This document shows, one piece after another, positions 55,795 to 64,000 of a DNA stretch of 64,000 bases. The DNA lies in contig CAWDJZ010000012.1 in the NCBI GenBank assembly GCA_963802765.1, forward strand, positions 1 through 64,000. Direction: 5' to 3'. Position 1 is the stretch's first letter. Each line of letters begins with the position of its first letter. The notes under the pieces were generated by a model. It saw only the letters and a program-made list of their open reading frames with translations, ran no database searches and was not told the DNA's origin. The position numbers were made by a program, and so were the translations under genes. The DNA comes from Gaiellasilicea sp963802765 (GTDB lineage Bacteria > Actinomycetota > Thermoleophilia > Gaiellales > Gaiellaceae).

Positions 55795-56880
55795 GACTCC
55801 TGATCCTGAACTGGCGGGACATCCGCAGTCCTCGCGCGGGCGGGGCCGAGCTGCTCACGCACGAGATCGCAAAGCGGCTCGTCGCGCGCGGCCACGAGGT
55901 GACCTGGTTCACGTCGCGCTCGCGGGCGCGCCGCCGGACGGAAGATGATCGACGGAGTACGGATCGTGCGACGTGGCTCGGAGCTGACGACGCGGCTCTA
56001 CGCGCCGCGGTTCGGCGCGCGGAGCGGCGGGCGGTTCGACGTCGTCGTGGAGGAGATCAACACACTTCCGTACTTCGCACCGCTGTGGTCTCAGGCGCCG
56101 CACGGTCGTGCACATCAACCAGCTCGCCCGCGAGGTGTGGTGGTACGAGGCTCCGAAGGCGCTCGCGGCGATCGGGTAGGCGAGCGAGCCCTTGTACCTG
56201 CGGGCGTACCGGTGGTCACCGTGATCACGATCTCCGATTCGACTGCGGCGGATCTTCGGGGACTCGGCCTGCGTGGTCGGATCGACGTCATCCCGATGGC
56301 GGTGAACACGGAGCCCGTCGGCGAGCTGCTCGCCAAAGCGACTCGAGGGGCACCTCGTCGCGATCGGTCGCCTCGCGCCATCGAAGCGCTACGACCATGC
56401 GATCGAGGCTCTTGCCCTCCTCCGCGCGATCGCACCCGGACGCGACCCTGACGATCGTCGGCAGCGGCCGCGACCGGGCATCCTCGCGCTGCATGCGCGT
56501 CGGCTGGGCATCGGCGATGCAGTACGTCTCACGGGCTCGATGGAGAGGACGCGAAGACCGAGCTGCTGACGGAGTCGGATCTGCTCGTTGGCACCTCAGC
56601 GCGGGAAGGATGGGGACTCACGTGACCGAGGCGGCGCTTCGCGGGACGCCGTCGGTCGTGTACGACGTTCCTGGGTTCCGTGATTCGGTTGCGACGGGCG
56701 AACGGGTCTCCTTGCTGAACCTACGCCTCGGGGACTCGCACGCGCCGTCGAGCATCTCCTCTCCGACGCGTATCGCTACGAACGCATGCGGGAGGCCGCG
56801 CTTGCCGATGCATCGGTTCTCGGCTGGGAGGGACAGCGGACGCTTATGAGCGCGCCCTCGAACTTCGAGCTCGGAGCTAG
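55791..56880 (+). CDS. GT4 family glycosyltransferase, multiply frameshifted
   Basis: GT-B enzyme of about 360 residues. ATG 55791: MRLLILNWRDIRSPRAGGAE and LLTHEIAKRLVARGHEVTWF. Later frames: DGVRIVRRGSELTTRLYAPR, FDVVVEEINTLPYFAPLWS, VVHINQLAREVWWYEAPKAL, VITISDSTAADLRGLGLRGR, LVAIGRLAPSKRYDHAIEAL, ATLTIVGSGRD, LLTESDLLVGTSAREGWGL and VTEAALRGTPSVVYDVPGFR. All GT4 landmarks are present. The stop 56878-56880 shares the CTAG with the convergent gene's stop. Confidence 0.8.
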
Positions 56881-58864
56881 TCCGCGCCGACATCGGCCAG
56901 CGGGATCAGCTGGATCGGCGAGATGAAGATTGACGCGACACGACTGTCCGTCTCCCCAAGGCGCTCGGGTCCCTGCTCGGTGTGCAGCCGCAGGGTCCTC
57001 GTGCCCTCTTGCAGCCGAAAAGGTCTGACGTCGATCTTCGTTTCGGCGGACTCGACCCGCACGCGCCCGAGGATACGCCCCGTGTCGTCCGAAATCGTCA
57101 GATTCCGCGGCTTGGCAAGCGCGCTGAAAGCCCGGGCCTGGAGGCTGTAGCTGACAGCGGAGGAAGGCACGTTGACGCCGAGCTCGGCATCCTGGTCAAA
57201 CCAGCGCCAGCCCTCCTGGCCGTTCCACGTCTGGTACCGTAGAAACCTTTGTCGGGCTCGGGCGAGAGTCGCGGAAGCGCAAGAGCCATCGCGAGATCCT
57301 CGCGTTTGGTTGCGAAGACACCGTCACGTTCACAGGCTTCGCGGTGACTTCGAAGATCCTGCTCTCACCGACGGTGGCGAGCGGCCTGAATCCCTCCGTC
57401 AGTGTCGGAGGATCTTGCTTGATCGCTCTATAGACGTCGTCGTGCAGCACGACGTACCGAACGTCTTCTGCCGCAAGAAGCCCAGGGGCGGACGCGGTCC
57501 ACGTATCTCGTCAGATAACGGAGATAGAGTGACCGGCGAGGCAAGCGTGGTGTCGCGCTGGAGTAGAGCGGGTGCCAATGATGGACTGGAGAGAAGTACT
57601 CCCGTCCATTGAGCAAGGCCGCCTCATGCTCATCTGTCGGTTGGGGATAATGGACGACGATCCCTGCCGGCTGGTCGCGGAGCCAATTGGATGTGGGTGT
57701 CGGCTTGTCGAGTGCCAGCGATGTCGGTGGGGCGCCCGGAATGAGTTCCAGCGTCACGAGAAGACGGACGAGTGCGACGCGCTTCCCGTAGCGTTGAATC
57801 AGAACGTGGAGCGCTAACGCCGCGAGCACGGTGAGTGCAAGGCCGACGAGAACGCCGAATCGCGCGTAGACGCGGAAAACAGTTGTGATGTGGCCGATGA
57901 ACCACGACGGCATTGGCAGCGAGAAGGGTCCAACGTCCATCAGGCGCAGGGAGTGACATCACGAACGCGGCGAGACCGAGGACGAGGGCAACAAATCCAG
58001 CTCTTCGGAGCGTGTCCGGTGCGTGGCGCCGCAGGATCAAGAGCCACGCACAGGCCAGAGCGAGAGTCGTGAACCCGAAGAACAGCGATGGCTCCCCAGA
58101 CTCCGCCAGGTGATCCTGCAACCTCGACGGCACGAGGTCGCCGATGACGGGATTTCGTACGTTGGGTGTCACGTAGGCGGGAAGGCGTGCTCCGAACTGC
58201 TGCAGCCAAATATCGACGCGCGCAGTTGCCACATCAACAGGTGCGTCCTGCAGGACGAGGGCAAAAAATGCCGGTAAGATCAGGAGCGCCTCGAGCGCCA
58301 CGCTGAAGCCGTGGCCAGAGCGGGGTTCGTGGACGATCACAGACGTGAGGAACTCGCGAACGCCGGCAGCACGAAAGAGAGAGAACGAGGGAGCGGCAGC
58401 GCGGCCGGGCGGCGTACTCGGCAGCTCGAAGTCGCGATACGGCACGGATCCAGCCGCCATCGCCTCGCGCCCGGGTAGCCGCGCGCGAACCGTAGCCCCT
58501 GAAGAGCGCGCGCACGTAGGCGAAGCTCGAGAAGCGGACATCGATCTCGAGGCGAGTCTCGACGTGAGATCCAGGCCGCGACGAAGCCGACCGCGAAGTG
58601 GAGACTCATATGAAGAGCGGCTGGATCCCATTCGCCACATATACGCCTGGTGAAAGCGCGAGCCCCTCTGGGGCGTTGACGAGGGCGTCGTGCTCGAGCG
58701 TGAAGGGGGTTCCACCCTGCCGCGCAATCGCCGCGTAGTCTCTGATCGTCGAAGTCGCATCGGAGAATGCCCGAGAACGTGCGAGGGGAGGTTGGCGGCA
58801 AGGCCACTACGCGAGCGCGGGAGAGCACCACAGCCGCGTAGAGGCGCCGGCGTGCCGTTGTCAT
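56877..58864 (-). CDS. polytopic membrane protein, rearranged relative of 51888-53998, frameshifted
   Basis: The C-terminal two-thirds follow the paralogue: DIWLQQFGARLPAYVTPNVR, SLFFGFTTLALACAWLLILR, LPMPSWFIGHITTVFRVYAR, NWLRDQPAGIVVHYPQPTDE, VVLHDDVYRAIKQDPPTLTE, and a beta-type end (ALAKPRNLTISDDTGRILGR). The N-terminal part also aligns (DYAAIARQGGTPFTLEHDAL). Between them, about 58510-58290 holds AMAAGSVPYRDFELPSTPPG, a motif of GT87-type mannosyltransferases, in place of some 190 residues of the paralogue. At least six frame changes. Start uncertain (ATG 58864). Possibly a chimeric or decayed gene. Confidence 0.5.
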
Positions 58865-59141
58865 CGGAGATAGACCGTGACGGTGTTATACGCAGGGTGG
58901 CGCGGTGTCGGCCGGCTCGGCGATCTCTTCGTAGCGCGCGTCTTGGGTCGTTCGTCCGCCCCGCCCTGCTCGCACCGGCGGGGCGGAGTGTAGTCGAGGC
59001 GTGTTGTCTCTCCTCGGCGGCAGTACGATCACCTTCCATGACGCCCCGGCGCTTGACCCCAGCCGTTTAGAGACGTTCGGGTGATTCTCTCTGCCCGTTG
59101 GTCGAGCAGACTGTTGTCCTCTCGCACTCACTACGCAACGA

Positions 59142-60224
59142 GTGGTCCTTGACGGCTCCGACACGTATTTGCAGCCGCGCGCGAACCGCACTATCGCAAT
59201 CTCTCACTCTTTCCGGTACGCGAAGGTCGTCGAGTCCACCCGCCGCGTCACCGAGGAGGGCGTGGAGGCTTCGGTGTCACGCCTCCCGTGGAGCCCGCGC
59301 GTGCCTGAGCCGATCACGTGGGCCAAGGATCTCGCGCTTTCGCTCTGGTGGACGTGGCGCGTGCCGGGCAAAGTCGATCACTTCGTTGGCATCGACCCGC
59401 TGAATGCAGTCGCAGGTCTCCTCGCCCGGCGAGTCGGCAAGGTACGCCGCGTGACGTTCTGGACGATCGACTACGTTCCAGATCGTTTTCCGAACAGATG
59501 GCTGAATCGCATCTACCACTGGATCGACGCAGTCTGTACGCGTGGATGCGACGAGACCTGGAACGTCTCCCCGCGAATGGTTGAGGCGCGGCGGGAGCGC
59601 GGGCTGACCGGAGCGCAACGGATCGTCCCGATGGGGGCGTACTCGAACCCTCGCTCGGTGGCGCTCGAGCCGCATCGGATCGTGTACATGGGCACGCTCC
59701 TCGAGAAGCAGGGTTTGGAGAAGTGCATCGAGGCGCTGCCGCGTGTACGGGTGCGTGTTCCCGACGCAACGCTTCTCGTCATCGGAGACGGGGACTACCG
59801 TCCGCGACTCGAGCGTCTTGTCGAGCAGCTCGCGCTCAGCGACAGTGTGACGTTCTTGGGCTACGTGGAAGACCATGCGCGGGTCGAGAAACTCATAGGG
59901 GAGAGTGCAGTTGGGGTCGCGACGTATCGCCCCACCAAGGAGAACTTTTCGTACTTCGCCGATCCCGGCAAGATCAAGAACTATCTTGCTGCCGGGGTGC
60001 CAGTCGTGGCGACAGCCGTGCCGTGGTCGGCGGAGTGGGCGGAGGAAGCCGGAGCGGCTCTCGTGGTTGACTACGACGCGGATGCGATCGCAGATGCGGT
60101 ACTGGAACTCTTGGACGCGCCTGAGGCGCGCGCAGCTGCCGGCCGGCTTGCACAGGAGGTGGACTGGGTCACGATCCTCGACGAGGCGTTCGAGCAGCGT
60201 GATCAAAACAGTGCGTCCGCATAG
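59142..60224 (+). CDS. GT4 family glycosyltransferase
   Basis: GT-B enzyme, 360 residues in one frame from GTG 59142. TIAISHSFRYAKVVESTRRV, KVRRVTFWTIDYVPDRFPNR, WNVSPRMVEARRERG, second domain HRIVYMGTLLEKQGLEKCIE, ATLLVIGDGDYRPRLERLVE, VTFLGYVEDHARVEKLIGES and donor site DPGKIKNYLAAGVPVVATAV. The N-terminal acceptor loop is not visible, so the true start may be up to about 50 bp upstream in another frame (VVLSHSLRNEWSL). Divergent from the rearranged membrane-protein gene. Confidence 0.85.
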   Translation: MVLDGSDTYLQPRANRTIAISHSFRYAKVVESTRRVTEEGVEASVSRLPWSPRVPEPITWAKDLALSLWWTWRVPGKVDHFVGIDPLNAVAGLLARRVGKVRRVTFWTIDYVPDRFPNRWLNRIYHWIDAVCTRGCDETWNVSPRMVEARRERGLTGAQRIVPMGAYSNPRSVALEPHRIVYMGTLLEKQGLEKCIEALPRVRVRVPDATLLVIGDGDYRPRLERLVEQLALSDSVTFLGYVEDHARVEKLIGESAVGVATYRPTKENFSYFADPGKIKNYLAAGVPVVATAVPWSAEWAEEAGAALVVDYDADAIADAVLELLDAPEARAAAGRLAQEVDWVTILDEAFEQRDQNSASA

Positions 60225-60242
60225 CGCGGGGGATCACTACCC

Positions 60243-61090
60243 TCAGGACTTGGCCGGTCCAGGTTTCAGCCGGGAAACGATGAGCCCGCAACCGCCGGCG
60301 GTGAACTCTGCGGCCTTCATCGTAAGCATGCCGACCGTGAGAACCGGTGTGCGCATCAACCCACGCCAGTGGCGCAAGAACGCAGGTCGGATCGGTATGA
60401 GTTGGCGCCTCGCGAGCTCTGGGTGGCGACGCAGGTATGAACCCAAGTGCTGGCCGCATAGGTCTCCTCTTTGATCTGTGTCGCGGAGTCGCAAGAGCCC
60501 TTCGAGGTGGCAGCAATCTCTGCGTCGACTCGGCCGATTCCTTCTTGCCGACCGATCCGCGCGGGTAGATCCCGATCTTCGGTCAGAATCATGTCCTCGT
60601 CGTAGCCGCCGTGACGTGATCGAACGGCATCTCGGGTGAAGAAACGAGCTGCCTCGATCGTGTCGTCGCCCACGTAGCAGCTCCGCTCGAGGGCTTTGCA
60701 GGCCGCCCAGAACCCCTGGCCTTCACTGCGCTCGGGGATCACTGCGGCAATGACGTCGCCTCGAGCCACCAGCGCGACGCACTGTGCGACGACGTTCTTG
60801 TCCAGCACCATGTCCGAGTCAATGATGAGCACGTACGAGCCGGAGGAGAGGTCAACACCATGGTTGCGCTGGGCGCTTCGCTCGCCCCCCCGCTGGGCCC
60901 GATGTGCGCATGGCGCGTTGCGATCGCGACAGTCGAGTCAGCCGAGAAGTTGTCGACGACGACTAGCTCGATCGTCGGATAGGACTGACCGCGAATACCG
61001 CGAGGCACGACTCGAGCGTCCGCGGCGGAGTTCTTGGTCGTGACAACGACGCTGACGGTATCCTGATGTCGTCTCGTGCGGCACGCTCAC
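60243..61090 (-). CDS. GT2 family glycosyltransferase, frameshifted
   Basis: GT-A enzyme of about 280 residues. GTG 61090 or 61084, then VSVVVTTKNSAAD, SYPTIELVVVDNFSADSTVA, and after a break LIIDSDMVLDKNVVAQCVAL (DxD in DSD), VIPERSEGQGFWAACKALER, FTRDAVRSRHGGYDEDMILT (acceptor/ED motif) and GRVDAEI. The C-terminus, again in another frame, is LGSYLRRHPELARRQLIPIR and a weakly hydrophobic tail. Convergent with the GT4 gene; the start overlaps the flippase stop (GTGA). Confidence 0.78.
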
Positions 61091-62442
61091 GGTTCCCCTC
61101 GCACCGATCGTTGCTTTCGGGTCGCCTGTCGCAACATGGCCCCGTATGTACACGAGCGTGTGGCGAGAGCTCCGCCTGATCAGAACCTCGTGGGCCACCA
61201 GCAGCAGGACTCCGACGGTGATGCTTACGAGCAGCAGCTGCTCGCCAGATTCATGGAAGGCGACGAATCCGAATATCTGCACGGCCGACCCGATCACGAG
61301 CAGCTGGGTCATCCGGATGGAGTGGAGACCAAGGTCGTACACGAGGAGGACGTTCGCCAATGCGAAGGAGCGTCATCGCGGCGCCGAAGAGCCCGAGGAG
61401 CTCCCCCGCCTCCGCGTAGTCTTTCCCGAGGACAGCGGTCGCGAGCGTGTTGGATGCGGCTGCGTACACGAGGGTGATCGCTAGGCAGGCCACGAAGGTC
61501 ACTGCGATGCTGGCGCCCACGATGTCGGTGGTGTCACGGTTCGCGTGCGCCCGTGCCGAAACCTTTGGCAGCAGCACCATTGCGATCGCAGCGGGAAGAT
61601 AGAGGACGACGCGGCCGATGAGAGATGCACCGGCGTAAATGCCGGCGTCGTGGCTCGAGAACGCTGTCTTGGCGACGAGCACGTCGACGGAAGTCAGTGC
61701 GGTGAACGCGAGAAGCCCGAGGGTGACCGGGACGAGTTGGCGCACGCTTGCCCCGACGCCGGCCACCATCCGCTTCACGGGCCTCGCGACAGTACGGAAG
61801 CGGCCACAGAGTCGCCCCCAGCGCGATGCTCGCCGCAAGGAGCGTGGCCAGGACTGCACCTGTGGTTCGGGCGCCGAGCGCGAAGAAAACGAGAAAAGGA
61901 GCGTCTTCAGGATGGTGCCGAGCGCCATCGAACCGGCGAGCAACCCGTATCGCTGCAAGCCCTGGACGACTCCCTGATACGACAGGCATGGTGACGGCGG
62001 GGATCGTGATCACCGCGGTGATGACGATCGCGGAGCGGCTTCCTACATCGAGCACTTGGGCGATCGCCGGCGAAAGTACCGCCATGAGCATTGCAATCAG
62101 CCCACCGACAGCGAGCGCAAGGACAACGCCGCGTGTCATGAGACGACCGATCGCCTCGCGGTCGCCTCGGCCGTCGTGCGCGGCCACCGCGCGGGCTACA
62201 GCGAGCTGCGCGCCAGCGAGCGGCAAGCTGATCAGCCCCGAGAGCGTCAACAGCGACACGACGCCGCCGTAGCTGTCCGGCCCAAGCAGCTGCGCGGCGA
62301 GCACATGGAAGGCGTAGTTTCCGATGTTCGCGACGGCGACGCCCGCCAACACGATCAGCGCGGCGTGGAGGCCGCGCATCTGGCGCATCGGCTCCATCGC
62401 GGCGCCGACGGGCAGAGACGCCGGTTCGGGAGAAGACGTCAC
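61087..62442 (-). CDS. oligosaccharide flippase (Wzx-like), frameshifted
   Basis: MOP-superfamily flippase of about 450 residues. Start GTG 62442 or one of the ATGs 15-18 codons later. Helices: AALIVLAGVAVANIGNYAFH, VLAAQLLGPDSYGGVVSLLT, GVVLALAVGGLIAMLMAVLS, AIVITAVITIPAVTMPVV. After breaks near 61975 and 61870: VPVTLGLLAFTALTSVDVLV, LIGRVVLYLPAAIAMVLLPK, and after one near 61360: MANVLLVYDLGLHSIRMTQL, LLLVSITVGVLLLVAHEVLI. Second flippase of the window; pairs with the 47-64 kb polymer genes. Confidence 0.8.
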
Positions 62443-62521
62443 GGGGGAGAGAGGATAGGCAAGCGGGCGAACAGTGCTGAAGACGAGGGGGTGGGCCAAG
62501 GGGCGACGGTACTGTCAGCGT

Positions 62522-63402
62522 CGTGGATCCAAGACGGCCCCTCTTGCCGGGGAGCGCTTGTGGAGGCGTCCTGCGGCGCGCGCTGTGCGGAGTGCGGTCG
62601 CGATTACCCGTTCGTTGACGACTGATCGCGTTGCTTCCGACACTCACGATGCAGCAGAGTTCTCAGCGGGCTTATTTCGACGCCGAGTTCTCGCATTCCC
62701 GGGCGTACGAGATCGAGAACTGGAGACAGAGCTACTTGGACCGGATCTTCTCGGCACTCGAGCTAGAGGTAGGACGGGACTGCTACCTGGACATCGGTGT
62801 CGGCGGTAGCGGTGCCACTGTCATCGAAGCCGCACGGAACGGAGTCGAGGCATGGGGATGCGATCTCTCTCCTGCCGGAATCGCGCAGGCTCGCCGATTC
62901 GCGAGTGAACAGGGCGTTGCAGCTCGCGCCCGTTTCGTGCTCTGCTCAGCGGAATCGCTCCCGTTCCCTAACGGGGCATTCACAGCGGTAAGCGCCGCCG
63001 CGCTCCGAGCACCTGCGACGGGGACGCGACGCTCGAGATCCCGGAGCACGAGACAGGGGCACGGGTCTGGGTAATGGTTCCACACGCCTTTCGGTACATG
63101 CCTCCACCGGTTTGGCCCCTCGATCGGTGGCACGATCGCCGGATCGGGCACAAGCGACACTACACCGCCGAGGAGCTCGACGACGCGTTCACGGCGTCGG
63201 GCTTCCAACACGTCCGCACTGAAGCACAGGTGCGCATCCTGTGAAGCTCCTCCAGTTCCGTGGCTCTCGACCGCGCTGTGCCGGCGCGCCGTGGGGGACG
63301 AAGCACCGCTGGTGGTGGCACCTCGAGTCGCTCGATCGGCGAGCCAGCGGCCGCGCGTGGGGAGCACTGCATCTGGCCGCGGTGTTTCGGCGGACACCGT
63401 GA
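62522..63402 (+). CDS. methyltransferase with N-terminal Trm112-like zinc ribbon, frameshifted
   Basis: About 290 residues. Zinc-ribbon start: PSCRGALVEAS and CAECGRDYPFVD, two Cys pairs as in Trm112-like domains. After a change near 62622: QRAYFDAEFSHSRAYEIENW, motif I CYLDIGVGGSGATVIEAARN, motif II WGCDLSPAGIAQARRFASEQ. Further frames give ARVWVMVPHAFRYMPPPVWP, LDRWHDRRIGHKRHYTAEEL, and an end ESLDRRASGRAWGALHLAAV. The stop 63400-63402 overlaps the next ATG. Such fused proteins occur in glycan loci and probably methylate a sugar or its carrier. Confidence 0.7.
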
Positions 63403-64000
63403 TGCGGCTTGGCGAAGAATGCCGGCGACTTGCGTTATCGCATGCGTTGCATCGACAAGCTTGGCCATCAGTTCTCGGGCACGGAGCGGCTGCTCGATGT
63501 CGGCTGCGGCGACGGGGGCGTCGTCAGCGCTGCTGCGCGAGCATGTGAGCGATGTGGTCGCGCGTCGACGTCGAGTCCTCGCCCGCATGGGAGGACGGGA
63601 TACGTGGGTCTCCGTTTCGAAGTGGCAGACGCTGAGCGGCTGCCGTTCGGCGACGCCGAGTTCGACCTGATCCACTCCAAGGACTCGCTCCACCACATGG
63701 CTCATCCTGAGCGGGCGCTGGAGGAGTACAGACGCGTGCTGAAGCCAGGTGGTACGGCGTTGATCGTCGAGGCAAACCGCTACAACCCGACGCTCTACGT
63801 GCAGATGACGATCCTGCGTGAGGCATCAACACTTCACTAGGGAGTTGTTTCGCGCTCTCGTGAGCACCGCTTTCTCTGATACGCGCTTCGGCTCATTCGA
63901 GGCGCATTTCGTGCCGGGCGCGAATCGCTTCCTGGGAGTCCAGGAGCGAGTCGAGGCGGCGCTTGGAGCGGCTGCGTCCGTACGAGCGGCTGCTCTCCTA
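63402..64000 (+). CDS. class I SAM-dependent methyltransferase, partial at window end, frameshifted
   Basis: Starts at ATG 63402, overlapping the previous stop. AKNAGDLRYRMRCIDKLGHQ, motif I LLDVGCGDGGVVSA, a frame change, then LRFEVADAERLPFGDAEFDL, IHSKDSLHHMAHPERALEEY, RRVLKPGGTALIVEANRYNP. After another change near 63820 HQHFTRELFRALVSTAFSD and FGSFEAHFVPGANRFLGVQE; the coding region runs past base 64000. Methyltransf_11-like; probably acts in the same glycan pathway as its neighbour. Confidence 0.78.

Overview
The window is a high-GC bacterial chromosome segment. GTG starts, ATGA and GTGA gene overlaps, likely leaderless promoters, two-domain multicopper oxidase and LuxR/TPR regulators next to small methyltransferases suggest an actinobacterium, perhaps the Thermoleophilia/Gaiellales side; this is inference, since no rRNA or other marker gene is present. 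About half of the larger genes carry single- or double-base frameshifts with otherwise intact protein sequence in the next frame. That looks like uncorrected long-read assembly error more than gene decay, so many coordinates below span two or more reading frames. Layout. 0.1-9.8 kb: two small methyltransferases, a TPR/LuxR regulator, a PadR - HAAS-domain membrane protein - MMPL exporter operon divergent from a cupin gene, and two divergent ECF sigma factors, one followed by a zinc-finger anti-sigma factor. 10-13.7 kb: a phytoene-desaturase-like FAD oxidoreductase, a degenerate tRNA-Asp-like sequence and a secreted gamma-glutamyltransferase. 14-21 kb: an ArsR-type regulator divergent from a tightly coupled metal-uptake operon (Tat-exported multicopper oxidase, ZIP transporter, ZnuA/TroA-type lipoprotein, ABC ATPase, two permeases with winged-helix-like tails). 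A 16-bp perfect palindrome of DtxR/MntR type sits on the start codon of the first gene. 21-31 kb: first surface-glycan block (flippase, glycosyltransferase, two ATP-grasp ligases, polysaccharide deacetylase, NAD-dependent epimerase, DegT aminotransferase), with an AraC regulator, a VOC protein and an SSI-type protease-inhibitor lipoprotein. 30.7-32.7 kb: a TetR regulator and a DHA2-type drug exporter that share a 19-bp operator. 32.7-33 kb: a cluster of stem-loop repeats. 33-43.8 kb: DUF402 pair, UbiA prenyltransferase and a membrane protein on the minus strand; on the plus strand a second glycan block (GT2-SDR fusion, ATP-grasp ligase, DegT aminotransferase, lysylphosphatidylglycerol-synthase-like flippase, GT2, large membrane protein). 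43.8-47 kb: a hydantoinase/oxoprolinase A-B pair. 47-64 kb: third glycan block with GT4 enzymes, O-antigen ligase-type polymerase, GDP-mannose 4,6-dehydratase-like enzyme, GT2 enzymes, two related membrane proteins, a flippase and two methyltransferases, the last cut by the window end. How it works together: the three glycan blocks together could make, modify (amination, ligation, deacetylation, methylation), flip and polymerise a cell-surface polysaccharide. The most unusual signals are short palindromic elements lying in frame inside coding sequences (ATP-grasp, glycosyltransferase, HyuA) and a related-looking set of stem-loops between genes.
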